Shown: positions 17,927-27,715 of the stretch, piece by piece
Layout: each line of letters starts with the position of its first letter
Numbering within the stretch: the first letter of the stretch is position 1
DNA from: Pseudidiomarina salinarum
Lineage (GTDB): Bacteria; Pseudomonadota; Gammaproteobacteria; Enterobacterales; Alteromonadaceae
Reading direction: 5' to 3'
NCBI RefSeq assembly: GCF_000753715.1
Contig: NZ_JPER01000004.1
Span: 124,001-188,000, forward strand
DNA length: 64,000 bases
Program-made: the position numbers and the translations under genes
Notes under the pieces: model-generated
Told to the model about the DNA's origin: nothing
The model's input: only the letters and a program-made list of their open reading frames with translations
Databases searched by the model: none

Positions 17927-18412
17927 ATGCCTAGTTTCGATATCGCTTCAGAAGTCGATAAAGTTGAACTGAAAAACGCCGTCGATAACGCTAACCGCGA
18001 AGTAACCACCCGCTTTGATTTTCGCAACGTCGAAGCGCGCATCGAGTTAAAAGACCTCACGGTAACCCTGACTTCCGAATCGGAATTCCAGGTACGTCAG
18101 TTGCAGGATATCTTCAATAGCCATTGCGCCAAGCGGAACATCGATCTGGCCGGTACCGAAATGCCCGATGAGCCCATTCATAGCGGTAAACTCCATAGCC
18201 TGCCGATTACCTTCAAGCAGGGCATCGAGCAGCCCGTTGCGAAAAAGATCGTAAAACTCCTCAAAGATCAGAAACTCAAGGTGCAAGCCTCCATCCAGGG
18301 TGACAAAGTTCGTGTCACTGGTAAGAAAAGAGATGATCTACAGCAAGCTATTGCCGTATTAAAGCAGTCCGATATCGAACAGCCGTTGCAGTTTGAAAAC
18401 TTTCGTGATTAA
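17927..18412 (+). CDS. yajQ: YajQ-family nucleotide-binding protein
   Basis: A 161-residue protein of the YajQ (UPF0234) family. The N terminus [20 protein letters not shown] and the following [17 protein letters not shown] are diagnostic, as is the C-terminal [22 protein letters not shown]. Members fold as two ferredoxin-like domains. XC_3703 of Xanthomonas binds cyclic di-GMP, and other members have been reported to bind RNA or tRNA. The gene next to it encodes a GGDEF diguanylate cyclase 36 bases downstream in the same direction, so maker and effector of cyclic di-GMP may be co-expressed here; that link is an inference. Confidence 0.93.
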   Translation: MPSFDIASEVDKVELKNAVDNANREVTTRFDFRNVEARIELKDLTVTLTSESEFQVRQLQDIFNSHCAKRNIDLAGTEMPDEPIHSGKLHSLPITFKQGIEQPVAKKIVKLLKDQKLKVQASIQGDKVRVTGKKRDDLQQAIAVLKQSDIEQPLQFENFRD

Positions 18413-18448
18413 TTATCCACCAACTTTTTAAGTACGGTGTTTATCAAT

Positions 18449-19363
18449 ATGGACTGGCACCAATTAATTAAGGACATTCCGGGCGCCATATATCAGTTCA
18501 AAAAAGAAGCTGACGGGCGCCTTAGCTTTCCCTTTATCAGCCCTATCATGACTGAATGGTTTGGGGTGCCCGCAGCGAGTGTCGCAAAAGACGCCACCGT
18601 GATCCTTAGTTTCATTCATCCTGAAGATATTGATATTGTTCTCACCCAAGGCGACGAAGCAGCAGCTCATGGTAAACCCCGTCACTTTGAATTTCGCATA
18701 AAGAAGCACGACGGCAGCTGGATATGGCTGGAAGCTTATGAACGGGGCAAGCAGCTCGCTGATGGGAGCCTAGTGCGTAGCGGCTACCTGCACGATGTGA
18801 CCGAACGTCGGAAACGCAGCGATAAAATCGCGATAATGGCCCACACCGACATGCTAACCGGGCTACCTAATCGCGCCCACTTCAATGAACTTCTCGAGCA
18901 TAACGTGACCCGGGCCACCCGTAAAAATCGAGCCCTGGCCGTGCTTTTCATTGATCTGGATAAGTTTAAACCGGTAAACGATACCCATGGTCACGACGTC
19001 GGTGATTTGCTCCTGATGGAGGTGGCGCGCCGGCTGTCTAGCACCTTACGTCAGGGAGACATTGCTTGCCGGGCCGGCGGCGATGAATTTATTGCCTTGC
19101 TGAATGATCTTGAGCCCCCGGAAATCGCAGAAGCTGTCGCCACAGATGTCGCTGAGCGTATCTGCGCTGAACTGGCCCGGCCATTTTTAATTAATGATTT
19201 ATCACTCATGATAACCGCCAGTATTGGCGTTGCACTTTTCCCTGAGCATAGTATTAAAGGCAATATCTTAATAAGGCTTGCCGACCAGGCTATGTACCGG
19301 GCAAAAACAGAAGGCCGCAACTGCGCACGGCTTGCCGTTGATCGACAAAGCAAGAAACCATGA
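18449..19363 (+). CDS. PAS-GGDEF diguanylate cyclase
   Basis: About 304 residues. An N-terminal PAS domain ends with the PAC-like HFEFRIKKHDGSWIWLEAYERG, and a C-terminal GGDEF domain makes cyclic di-GMP from two GTP. The active-site loop RAGGDEF is intact. The allosteric inhibition site RxxD (RQGD) sits five residues before it, so product feedback is expected. No membrane helix is seen, so the protein is cytosolic. An in-frame GTG at 18437 is an alternative start; neither start has a strong ribosome binding site. The stop overlaps the next gene by four bases (ATGA). Confidence 0.88.
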   Translation: MDWHQLIKDIPGAIYQFKKEADGRLSFPFISPIMTEWFGVPAASVAKDATVILSFIHPEDIDIVLTQGDEAAAHGKPRHFEFRIKKHDGSWIWLEAYERGKQLADGSLVRSGYLHDVTERRKRSDKIAIMAHTDMLTGLPNRAHFNELLEHNVTRATRKNRALAVLFIDLDKFKPVNDTHGHDVGDLLLMEVARRLSSTLRQGDIACRAGGDEFIALLNDLEPPEIAEAVATDVAERICAELARPFLINDLSLMITASIGVALFPEHSIKGNILIRLADQAMYRAKTEGRNCARLAVDRQSKKP

Positions 19364-20004
19364 ACTGTCCGCTGTGTAAAAACGCCGCTTCGGAGTTGTT
19401 CTACCAGCAGCCCAAAGGCCCGCTGGCTGGCCGCGAATTCAAGCGCTGCCTGGACTGTCAGCTGGTGTGGGTGCCTGCGCAATACCACCTGGATGAAGCA
19501 GCAGAAAAAGCCGTTTATGACTTACACGAAAACAACCCTGATGACCCGGGCTATCGTCGTTTTTTAAATAGAGCAGTGGCGCCGTTAGCCGAGCGTTTGC
19601 AGCCGGGCGCGAGCGGCCTGGATTTTGGTTCAGGGCCGGGGCCGACATTATCGGGAATGATGCGCGCCAGAGGCTTTGCCTGCGCTGACTACGACTACTA
19701 TTACGCCAACCGCCCGGAGTTACTCAGCGAAACCTATGACTTTATCACCGCCACCGAGGTGGCTGAACACCTGAGTGCCCCCCGCAATATCATTGAACAG
19801 CTGCTTCGCTGCCTCAAACCCGGCGGCTACCTGACCATCATGACCAAGCGTTGGCGTGATCCGCAACAATTTGCGGGCTGGTCATACAAAAACGACCCCA
19901 CTCATATCACTTTTTTTCACCGCGACACCATGGACTGGCTCGCCAGCCAGTACCAGCTGCGCATCGACTACATCAGCGATGATGTGGTGATCTTCACAAG
20001 CTGA
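19360..20004 (+). CDS. Class I SAM-dependent methyltransferase with N-terminal zinc knuckle
   Basis: A 214-residue protein. The N terminus has two CxxC pairs (CPLC and CLDC) that should bind zinc. The SAM-binding glycine motif LDFGSGPGPT is near residue 90, the acidic loop ADYDYYY follows, and LKPGGYLTIMTKRW is the post-motif strand. It resembles methyltransferases sometimes listed as type 11/23 with an 'MNCPLCK' start in Shewanella and Vibrio. The substrate is unknown. It overlaps the stop of the GGDEF gene, which implies translational coupling. Confidence 0.82.
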   Translation: MNCPLCKNAASELFYQQPKGPLAGREFKRCLDCQLVWVPAQYHLDEAAEKAVYDLHENNPDDPGYRRFLNRAVAPLAERLQPGASGLDFGSGPGPTLSGMMRARGFACADYDYYYANRPELLSETYDFITATEVAEHLSAPRNIIEQLLRCLKPGGYLTIMTKRWRDPQQFAGWSYKNDPTHITFFHRDTMDWLASQYQLRIDYISDDVVIFTS

Positions 20005-20013
20005 CAACGTCGC

Positions 20014-21258
20014 TTACTGCGCGCCCGACGGCACCCCGCCAGTGGTTGCGAAGGCAATAATACCGCCCACCAAGCCAAGTATAAAAATCAGCACAACCCA
20101 GTCCTGTAGCGAAAAACCGCCGCCGTCACCATGGTCATGGTCGTGCCCATGCTCGCTGTGCTGCTTATGCCGCCAGTGCAGGTAAACCATATATGCAGCC
20201 AGCGCCACGAACGCAAGGTTGAAGAAAAAGGTGTAGTCAATGGCGAACTGCTCACTCATCACGGCGCTTTGGGTCGCTTCCGGGATCAGATTAAAGGCAG
20301 CAAAGCCGAAGTGCAGGATCAGCGCGGTCGCGACAATAGATACCAGCATGATGCCGGCAATGTAAAAGGCGACGCGCCAGCCGTAGTACTTGGCATTGAC
20401 GCGCACCAGCGGCGGCACCATGAGATCAGAATAGATAAAGGCCATAACCCCCGCAAAACTTACCCCTGACCCGGCCAGTACCGTGGCCAGCGGGATATTC
20501 CCCATCGAGCCAATAAAGGTCAGCGCCGCCACGAAAGGCCCGACAATGGCGTTTTGCAGCACAATCAGCAACTCCGGCAGGGTGTCTCTGTAACCGTGCA
20601 GGAACAGCGCCTTCCAGAATGCGTCCGGTACAAATACCTTCATAAACCCCGCGACGGTAAAGCCGATCAGGATTTCTTTCCAGACCATCTGCCATTCCAT
20701 CACAAACTGATTACCGACCATGCGCCAGCCCTTGGCGCTGCGCATGCGCTCAAGCGGCGAAAAATCCTCTTCTTTGGGCGCATCGCCCTCGGCCTTCTCC
20801 CGGGCTTTTTTGATCCAGCCTTTGGGATAGGTGAACTTAATCAGCATGGCGCTGATGGTGATCAGTATCAGGCCGCCGATGATTTCTGCTACCAGGTACT
20901 GCCAGCCAAGAAAGATCAGGATCAGGATACCCAGCTCGATGACCAGGTTGGTCGAGGCGAACATGAAGGCCACAATGAGGATAAAGTGCGCGCCCTTAAC
21001 AAAGAGCGAGCGTGCTGCCGCCAGCGCGGCAAAGGAGCAGCTGGACGAAATGGTGCCAAAAGCGGTGGACAACGCGGTACTGCGCACCGACGCCTCACCC
21101 ATGTGGCGGACCAGCCGGTGCTTCGGTACAAACACCTGAATCATGGCCGAAATGGCATAACCCAGAACGAAAGCCCAACCGGCTTTCCAGAAGAAACCTA
21201 AAGCGGTTTTGGCCGCTTCACCATACATTTGCCAAAAGGTCGGATCAACGGATTCCAC
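20014..21258 (-). CDS. ArsP-like permease (DUF318 family) with His-rich tail
   Basis: A 414-residue inner-membrane permease with about ten hydrophobic helices. STAFGTISSSCSFAALAAARSLF near residue 70 is the conserved loop of this permease family. The same loop recurs in the second half as GSMGNIPLATVLAGSGVSFAGVMAF, consistent with an internal duplication. A cytosolic or periplasmic stretch near residue 370 is rich in histidine and aspartate (HWRHKQHSEHGHDHDHGDGG), which suggests metal binding. Known relatives export organoarsenicals (ArsP), but the substrate here could be another metal or metalloid species. It starts with GTG behind a strong AAAGGAGC. Confidence 0.83.
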   Translation of the reverse strand: MESVDPTFWQMYGEAAKTALGFFWKAGWAFVLGYAISAMIQVFVPKHRLVRHMGEASVRSTALSTAFGTISSSCSFAALAAARSLFVKGAHFILIVAFMFASTNLVIELGILILIFLGWQYLVAEIIGGLILITISAMLIKFTYPKGWIKKAREKAEGDAPKEEDFSPLERMRSAKGWRMVGNQFVMEWQMVWKEILIGFTVAGFMKVFVPDAFWKALFLHGYRDTLPELLIVLQNAIVGPFVAALTFIGSMGNIPLATVLAGSGVSFAGVMAFIYSDLMVPPLVRVNAKYYGWRVAFYIAGIMLVSIVATALILHFGFAAFNLIPEATQSAVMSEQFAIDYTFFFNLAFVALAAYMVYLHWRHKQHSEHGHDHDHGDGGGFSLQDWVVLIFILGLVGGIIAFATTGGVPSGAQ

Positions 21259-21406
21259 AGGCGCTCCTTTTCGCTAAGTTGTTCTGTTAGTTCAGAATAA
21301 GCATTAAGTCTGGTCCACAAATCCTTATTTTACAAATAACTGGAGGTTGTCAGCAGGGCGCGCCCTCCCGTACTATAGAGAACAAACCAAGCAAGGATGT
21401 CTGCCC

Positions 21407-22696
21407 ATGAATGCCCACTGGCAAGCTCGCCGATCAGAAGCTCCGCTCAACCGGCCCGGCGACCGCCGTACCCCATGGCAACGGGATCGCGCCCGGGTAT
21501 TGCATTCGGCCGCATTCCGCCGGCTGCAGTCGAAAACCCAGATCATGAACGTGGGTGAGAATGACTTTTACCGCACGCGCCTGACGCACTCGCTGGAAGC
21601 GGCACAGATCGGCTCCTCACTGATTAACCAGCTGCAACATGTGTGTGATGACACCATGAAAGCCCTGTTGCCTGATCTGAACCTGATGGAAACCCTGTGC
21701 CTGGCCCATGATATCGGCCACCCACCCTTTGGTCATGGCGGCGAAACCGCACTGAATTTTAAGATGCTCAAATCCGGCGGCTTTGAAGGCAACGGCCAGA
21801 CGTTTCGTATTGTCGGTAAGCTTGAGGCCTATCACCCTGATCACGGCATGGATCTGACTCGGCGCAGCCTGCTCGGTCTGCTGAAATACCCGGTACTGAT
21901 GCCACCACTACCAGCTCCCGATAACTTCGACCGGCCCGGCAGCCTGGCACAGTGGAAACCGGCCAAGGCGCTCTTTGCCTGTGACGCTGATCTGCTTGAC
22001 TGGGTGCTCGAGCCCTTAAACGCGCAGGATCGTGAACTATTCCAGCAGGTAGAGCGGCTTAAAGCCAGCCCCTGGCAGCGCTCCCTGCACAAGTCGCTGG
22101 ACGCCTCGCTGATGGAACTGGCCGATGATATTGCCTATGGTGTGCATGACCTGGAAGACGCCGTGGTTACTGGCACCCTGAACGAAGCACAATGGCATCA
22201 GCACCTGGGTAAGGTACTCGAGCAGCTGGATCCGGAGCTGGCGAAACTGATGCAGCAGCTCAGTGAGCAGTTGTTCGGCAGTGAACACCATCTGCGTAAA
22301 AATGCCATCGGCGCGCTGGTGAATATTTTTGTGACCACAGTACGCCTTGAACAGGTGCTGCCGGATGCCAGCGAGCCCCTGGTGCGCTACAACGCTTGTC
22401 TGCCCGACAGCGAACGCCATTTGCTGAACAGCCTCAAAGCAGTGGTGTTTGAGCATGTGATTAACCAGCCCGAAATCCAGCAGCTGCGCTATCGCAGCCA
22501 GACTATGCTGGGCGATTTATTTACTGCTTTTCATACTGAACCGCAGCGCTTGCTGCCCCGCAATACCCGGGCCCGCTGGCAGGCAGCTTATGAGCAGGAA
22601 GGCCAGGTAGGCGCCGATCGTATTTTATGCGACTACATCGCCGGCATGACGGACGATTATGCCGAACGCATGTACCGGAATCTGTTTGTGGTTTAA
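21407..22696 (+). CDS. dGTPase-like deoxynucleotide triphosphohydrolase
   Basis: About 429 residues of an HD-domain dNTPase. Conserved segments are DRARVLHSAAFRRLQSKTQ, then DFYRTRLTHSLEAAQIG, the HD motif LAHDIGHPPFGHGGE near residue 100, and MELADDIAYGVHDLEDA with the distal metal aspartate. These enzymes cleave dNTPs to nucleosides and triphosphate and affect dNTP pools; some restrict phage growth. I prefer the ATG at 21407, behind AAGGA, over an in-frame upstream ATG at 21347 because family members begin just before the RRSEAP region. It stands alone between the permease and the TonB receptor. Confidence 0.9.
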   Translation: MNAHWQARRSEAPLNRPGDRRTPWQRDRARVLHSAAFRRLQSKTQIMNVGENDFYRTRLTHSLEAAQIGSSLINQLQHVCDDTMKALLPDLNLMETLCLAHDIGHPPFGHGGETALNFKMLKSGGFEGNGQTFRIVGKLEAYHPDHGMDLTRRSLLGLLKYPVLMPPLPAPDNFDRPGSLAQWKPAKALFACDADLLDWVLEPLNAQDRELFQQVERLKASPWQRSLHKSLDASLMELADDIAYGVHDLEDAVVTGTLNEAQWHQHLGKVLEQLDPELAKLMQQLSEQLFGSEHHLRKNAIGALVNIFVTTVRLEQVLPDASEPLVRYNACLPDSERHLLNSLKAVVFEHVINQPEIQQLRYRSQTMLGDLFTAFHTEPQRLLPRNTRARWQAAYEQEGQVGADRILCDYIAGMTDDYAERMYRNLFVV

Positions 22697-22746
22697 CAGC
22701 GGCTAATCAGTATCTACCTAAATAGGAATAATTCTTATTTGTCATT

Positions 22747-22769
22747 GCAAATGCGAATGGTTTGCATTT
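22747..22769 (+). promoter_or_regulatory. Fur box of the FecA-like receptor gene
   Basis: The 23-base stretch carries AAATGC and GCATTT arms around GAATGGTTT. The core recurs with few differences at 36447-36467 before another TonB receptor. It ends 50 bases before the ATG. A second AT-rich, partly palindromic stretch (22720-22740) adjoins it and may be a tandem half site. This fits Fur repression under iron sufficiency. Confidence 0.7.
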
Positions 22770-22818
22770 ATAATCCTTCCCCGAGAACAATAATCCATTA
22801 ATCATTCGGGGAAAAGCT

Positions 22819-24990
22819 ATGAACCGCTCTGTTATAGCAAGCGCCATTTCACTGGCATTGTTAAGCGTACCAGCCATTGCACAAACCACTGCGCAGCAGA
22901 CTGATCAGCCAGATCGTGACCGCACCACCGCCGCCGGCCAGCTCGAAATCATCCAGATTGTCGGTAGCAAGCAAGACGCCCGCACCGTCGCCGGCTCCAG
23001 CGCCGTTATCGACGAAGAACAAATCACCATCGAAAACAGCACCGATATTAACCAGTTACTGAAAACCGTACCCGGTGTCTATGTGCGTGAAGAGGAAGGC
23101 TTTGGCCTGCGCCCTAACATTGGCATCCGCGCCGCCAGCGGCGGTCGCAGCAGCAAGGTCACCCTGCTCGAAGATGGCGTGATGATCGCCCCGGCCCCAT
23201 ATTCGAACCCGGCTGCATACTATTTCCCTGAAGCCTATCGCCTGCATACCCTTGAAGTGTTAAAGGGCGCGCCATTGTTGCGCTATGGGCCACAGACCAC
23301 AGGCGGCGTGATCAATATGATCACCACACCTATTCCACAAGAGAATAGCGGCCAGGTCACCACCAAAATCGGTGAATACAACACCCAGGACATCCATGCC
23401 TTTTACGGCGGTCGCCACGGCGATTTCGGCTTCCTGTTTGATACCGTGCAGCGCAGCACCGACGGCTTTAAAGACATCGATCGCAGCAACCAGGATTCTG
23501 GTTTTGAGATCGAAGATTATCTGGTTAAGCTCAGCTGGACGGGTGAGCGTCAGAGCCTTCTGGCGAAGTTCCAGTACTCAGAACAGGTATCCAACGAAAC
23601 CTACGCGGGCCTGACCGATACTGACTTTGCGGAAAACCCGAACCGCCGTTATGGCTTAACCGAAATTGATCAGATGGACAACCAACATAAAGGTTTCACC
23701 CTGACCTATGATGTTGACCTGACTGACACCATGACCCTGACAGCCATCGGTTATCGTAATGAATTCAAGCGCGACTGGTTCAAAGGTAGCTTCGGCTCGC
23801 TGATTAACGCCGCTAACAATGGCGATGCTAATGCACTGGCGATTTTGCACGGCCAAGAGGACGTTCAGGGCCTGGATTACAAACACAACAACCGTGCTTA
23901 TGAATCCTATGGTATCGAGCTGAACTTAGGCCTAGACCTTGGCGACCACCAGCTGCAACTGGGTGCCCGCGACCATACTGACGAGATGGATCGTTTCCAG
24001 CCCGTGGAAGTTTATGATCAGGTTAACGGCAGCCTGGTATTCCAGGATGTCATTCAGCCCACTGGCGGCAATAACCGTCTCGAAGGCGCTGACGCGGTGT
24101 CACTGTGGGTTACCGATAGCTGGCAGGCGACTGCTGATCTGATGGTCAACCTGGCGGTGCGCTATGAAAACGTCGACAGCTACCGCCAGCAGTTCAGCAC
24201 CGTGGATCGCTCAGTACTGGGCAGCGAACGCAGCAACAGCACCTCTGAAGTGCTACCAGGCGCGTCCTTCACCTACACCGTTGATGACAACTGGCAGCTG
24301 CTGGGTGGCGTGCACCGCGGCTTCGCACCGTTAGGTGGGGGCGCTAAGGCATCTGACGAGCCAGAAACCAGCACCAACTATGAACTGGGCGCCCGTTATC
24401 AGGCCGCCGCCCTGTTCGCTGAAGTGATTGGCTTCCGTAGTGACTTTAACAATCAGGCAGAGAGCTGTTCACTGGCTAGCCCCTGCAGCAACGGTGCTAC
24501 CTCAGGCAACTTCATAACTGGCGAAGCCCTGGTACAGGGTATCGAGATGCAATTAGGCAATGCCTGGAGCTTTGGCGAGTTTGTTATTCCAGCACACCTG
24601 AACTACACCTACTCAAGCGCTGAAATCAGTGCCGACAATCCGGTTACCGGGGTGATGGATGGCGATGAACTGGCCGACATTCCGGAGCATGTGTTCAGCA
24701 TGCAACTGGGCCTGAAGCACAACAGTGGCTGGGATAATCACTTTGTTGCCAAATACATGGGCGAAACCTGTGTAAGCGTAGGTTGTAACCGCAGCACCAG
24801 CGCGTTCGCAGAAACTGAGTCTCTGTTTACCCTGGATTTCATCAGCCGTTACCCGCTGACCCCGGCAGCCACAGTATTCCTGAAAGTCGACAATCTGTTT
24901 GACGAGCAAGTGATTATCTCACGCAGACCGGACGGTGCGCGGCCTAACAAACCACAAATGGTTTCGATTGGACTGGAATATAACTTCTAA
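22819..24990 (+). CDS. TonB-dependent outer-membrane receptor, FecA-like
   Basis: A 723-residue outer-membrane receptor with a signal peptide ending near AIAQT. A TonB-box-like segment (EIIQIVGS) is followed by the plug domain, with QLLKTVPGVYVREEEGFGLRPNIGIR and VLKGAPLLRYGPQTTGGVINMITT, the classical plug motifs of ferric dicitrate-type receptors. The beta-barrel ends with the C-terminal phenylalanine (SIGLEYNF) required for outer-membrane insertion. A Fur box upstream supports an iron-related substrate. No adjacent FecI/FecR genes are seen and no N-terminal signalling extension is visible, so regulation is probably by Fur alone. Confidence 0.9.
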   Translation: MNRSVIASAISLALLSVPAIAQTTAQQTDQPDRDRTTAAGQLEIIQIVGSKQDARTVAGSSAVIDEEQITIENSTDINQLLKTVPGVYVREEEGFGLRPNIGIRAASGGRSSKVTLLEDGVMIAPAPYSNPAAYYFPEAYRLHTLEVLKGAPLLRYGPQTTGGVINMITTPIPQENSGQVTTKIGEYNTQDIHAFYGGRHGDFGFLFDTVQRSTDGFKDIDRSNQDSGFEIEDYLVKLSWTGERQSLLAKFQYSEQVSNETYAGLTDTDFAENPNRRYGLTEIDQMDNQHKGFTLTYDVDLTDTMTLTAIGYRNEFKRDWFKGSFGSLINAANNGDANALAILHGQEDVQGLDYKHNNRAYESYGIELNLGLDLGDHQLQLGARDHTDEMDRFQPVEVYDQVNGSLVFQDVIQPTGGNNRLEGADAVSLWVTDSWQATADLMVNLAVRYENVDSYRQQFSTVDRSVLGSERSNSTSEVLPGASFTYTVDDNWQLLGGVHRGFAPLGGGAKASDEPETSTNYELGARYQAAALFAEVIGFRSDFNNQAESCSLASPCSNGATSGNFITGEALVQGIEMQLGNAWSFGEFVIPAHLNYTYSSAEISADNPVTGVMDGDELADIPEHVFSMQLGLKHNSGWDNHFVAKYMGETCVSVGCNRSTSAFAETESLFTLDFISRYPLTPAATVFLKVDNLFDEQVIISRRPDGARPNKPQMVSIGLEYNF

Positions 24991-25011
24991 GGTCTGACTC
25001 CCTGGACAGGC

Positions 25012-27702
25012 TTATTTAAGTGGCTCTTTACGGGCCACTTTTTTTTGCTCTTTTACCCAGTCAGCGAGCTTGTCCAGAGGCTGCGGCTTACAGAATTTAA
25101 AGCCCTGCATCAGCGCGCAGTCATGCTTCCGCAGGTACTCGTGCTCGGCATCCGTTTCCACACCTTCAGCAACCGCTTTAATACCCAGTTCCGAGGTCAT
25201 GGCTAACACGCCCCGGGCAATGGCGGCGTTGCGCTGATTGTGGTCAATATTCTGCACAAAGCTGCGGTCAATTTTTAATATATTGACCGGCAGCGTCCCG
25301 AGATAACGTAAGCTGGCAAAGCCAGTACCAAAATCATCAATGGCAATGGAGAAGCCAAGTTCCTGCAACTGCTCAAGTTGCCACTGAATTTGCTCACTGT
25401 CACGTACCAGCACATTCTCGGTGATTTCAATAACAATTTCACCGGGCTTAATCGCAAAGTTTTCCACGGCGGCTTTAATCTTGTCGATAAAATCATCGCG
25501 GTAAAACTGGATGGGCGAAAAATTGACAGAAATGGTGGGGATGCCCAGCTCTTTCAGCCGCGCCCGATCCCCACAGGCCCGTTCCAGAACCCAGTCACTG
25601 ATGGCAATGATCTGCCCGCTACGCTCAGCTAACGGAATAAATTCAGCTGGCGAAATAAAGCCGCGTTGCGGGTGTTGCCACCGGATCAGTGCCTCCACCG
25701 CAACAATCTCTTCCTTTTGATTAATGATTGGCTGATAAAACAACTCAAACTGTTGCTGATTAATAGCATCGTGAATAAATGCCCGCATCTCAACCTGCAG
25801 CTGCATGCCTTCGTCCATCGCGTGCGAGAACCACTGCCAGGCGCCACCACCGCGGTGTTTAGCTTCATACATGGCTACATCGGCCCGTTGAATCAGTTCC
25901 ATCGGATGATGAAAGGGCAAGCCACTGTCAGCGATGCCCACGGTGGCCGACAGCGACACTTCAATATCTTCAATGCGATAGGGTTCATGAAATTGATTCA
26001 GCAGATGCTCAACCAGAGTGAGTACCTGATCACGATGGTCTAAGTGGCTGAGCACAGCGACAAACTCATCGCCGCCAAAGCGGGCAAGGAGTTCCTGCTT
26101 CGGTAACGCGCTACGTAACCGGTTCGCAGTCTGTACCAAAATGTCATCACCTATACGATGACCCAGGCTATCATTGATGGGTTTAAAACCGTCCAGATCA
26201 ATAAAGAGAACATACACCTGGCAATCCGACTCATCACCGCACTCTGCCAGCGCCTCATCCAGGCGCTGTTCCAGTGCCGTGCGGTTGGGCAATCTGGTTA
26301 AAACATCATGAGCAGCATGAAAAGCCAGCTGTTCTTCACGGTTTACCCGCTCAGTAATATCCGTTTGTACGCCGACAAAATGGGTGATGACATTGCTGTC
26401 ACCCGACACCGGAGCAATTCTTAGTTCGTTCCAGAACGGTGTTCCGTCCTTGCGATAATTACGGATAACGGTTCGGATCTCCCGCTGGTTCCGCAATGCC
26501 TCCCGAATCTCCTCTACGGTTTCTTCATCTGTTTCTTCCCCCTGCAACAGATTGCAGGATTTACCCATAAGCTCTTCTTCGCTGTAGCCGGTTATTTCGG
26601 TGAAGGCCGGATTAGCATATATGACAGGAAATCCCGGCTTATTCGCATCACAGATGAGAACACCATTTACGCTGGCTTCGACGCTGCGCTCCAGAACTTT
26701 CAGTTTCTTTTCTGTTTCACGCTGCTGTGTCACATCTCGCGCAATACCGTGTACACCGGTTACCTCTCCATCAATAAAGATTGGGGTATTGGTCACTTGA
26801 ATAGTGCGCTTCTCGCCCCCCTTGGTGGTTAATCTGATCTCATAAGACTGAGCTTTACCTTTGGTCGCAGCTTCAAAATGTTTACGGGTACAGTCGCGGT
26901 CCGCCTCGTCCACCACCATCTCGTAGTGCTGACCGACCATATCCGCCTTGTCAAAGCCAGTGAGTGATCCACCGGCATCATTCATACTAAGAAAAACACC
27001 ATCCAGACCCAGGGTAAATACAGGGTCAGCGTTATAGGTAAACAATGAACGGTGGTGTTGCTCGCTGCGCTCGCGGCGCAGACGCTCTTCATTCTGTTCA
27101 ATGACTAAAGAAACTAAATCCCGACTGCGCTCAATCAAAGTACTTTCGGGTTTAGTGGGCCGGCGGTGGCTGCAGAAATAGACCGCAAAGGTACCAACGA
27201 CTTCTCCCGTTTGAATGGCAAACACCGGGAATGACCAGGCAGCCCGCAGATTGTGTTTCTTCATCAGGCCCCGGAACCCATCAAAACGCTCGTCCCCCTT
27301 CAAATCCGGCACGATCACAGGCTGTCCGCTCAAAACTGCTGGCCCACAGGCGCCCGAGCTTTCGGAAATAGGGAAGTTCTGCAGCGCATCATAAAAAGAC
27401 TGGGGAAATTGCTTTACTGCGACAGCGTTGAGCACATCTTTGTCATTGCCCACCCGCATTATGGTGCAGAAGGATCCCGGAATTTGCGACTCAATCAAGC
27501 CACATATTTCGTTTAGCTTATCGTTCAGGGATTTATTGGCCACCAGCGCACCAAGCGCCTTATATTTTGCTTCGAGCAGGCGCTCTAGCCGCTTGCGGGC
27601 GCGATTACTGCGAAACCAGCTCGCGCCAGCAACGATAACTGCGATGATCAAACCAACCACAACCAGGTTGGTTACTACCGGACTAAGCACTTCTGTCGGC
27701 AT
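25012..27702 (-). CDS. GAF-PAS-PAS-GGDEF-EAL cyclic di-GMP protein
   Basis: About 896 residues. A single N-terminal membrane helix (VTNLVVVGLIIAVIVAGASWF) is followed by a GAF domain (residues about 45-190) and two PAS domains, the second with the NPAFTEITGYSEEELMG signature. A GGDEF domain with intact ARFGGDEF follows, then an EAL domain with EALIRW, DDFGTGFASLRYL and KIDRSFV. Both catalytic sequences are complete, so the protein could make and break cyclic di-GMP. No RxxD inhibition site precedes GGDEF. The ATG at 27702 with GAGGC upstream is preferred over a start 69 bases earlier. It is 13 bases from the APC permease stop. Confidence 0.9.
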   Translation of the reverse strand: MPTEVLSPVVTNLVVVGLIIAVIVAGASWFRSNRARKRLERLLEAKYKALGALVANKSLNDKLNEICGLIESQIPGSFCTIMRVGNDKDVLNAVAVKQFPQSFYDALQNFPISESSGACGPAVLSGQPVIVPDLKGDERFDGFRGLMKKHNLRAAWSFPVFAIQTGEVVGTFAVYFCSHRRPTKPESTLIERSRDLVSLVIEQNEERLRRERSEQHHRSLFTYNADPVFTLGLDGVFLSMNDAGGSLTGFDKADMVGQHYEMVVDEADRDCTRKHFEAATKGKAQSYEIRLTTKGGEKRTIQVTNTPIFIDGEVTGVHGIARDVTQQRETEKKLKVLERSVEASVNGVLICDANKPGFPVIYANPAFTEITGYSEEELMGKSCNLLQGEETDEETVEEIREALRNQREIRTVIRNYRKDGTPFWNELRIAPVSGDSNVITHFVGVQTDITERVNREEQLAFHAAHDVLTRLPNRTALEQRLDEALAECGDESDCQVYVLFIDLDGFKPINDSLGHRIGDDILVQTANRLRSALPKQELLARFGGDEFVAVLSHLDHRDQVLTLVEHLLNQFHEPYRIEDIEVSLSATVGIADSGLPFHHPMELIQRADVAMYEAKHRGGGAWQWFSHAMDEGMQLQVEMRAFIHDAINQQQFELFYQPIINQKEEIVAVEALIRWQHPQRGFISPAEFIPLAERSGQIIAISDWVLERACGDRARLKELGIPTISVNFSPIQFYRDDFIDKIKAAVENFAIKPGEIVIEITENVLVRDSEQIQWQLEQLQELGFSIAIDDFGTGFASLRYLGTLPVNILKIDRSFVQNIDHNQRNAAIARGVLAMTSELGIKAVAEGVETDAEHEYLRKHDCALMQGFKFCKPQPLDKLADWVKEQKKVARKEPLK
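25018..25046 (+). terminator. Rho-independent terminator for the FecA-like gene
   Basis: AAGTGGC (25018-25024) pairs with GCCACTT (25034-25040) and is followed by TTTTTT at 25041-25046. It is 28 bases downstream of the receptor stop codon and lies inside the last codons of the convergent GGDEF-EAL gene, so those codons serve both functions. Confidence 0.78.
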
Positions 27703-27715
27703 AAATGCCTCGCTT

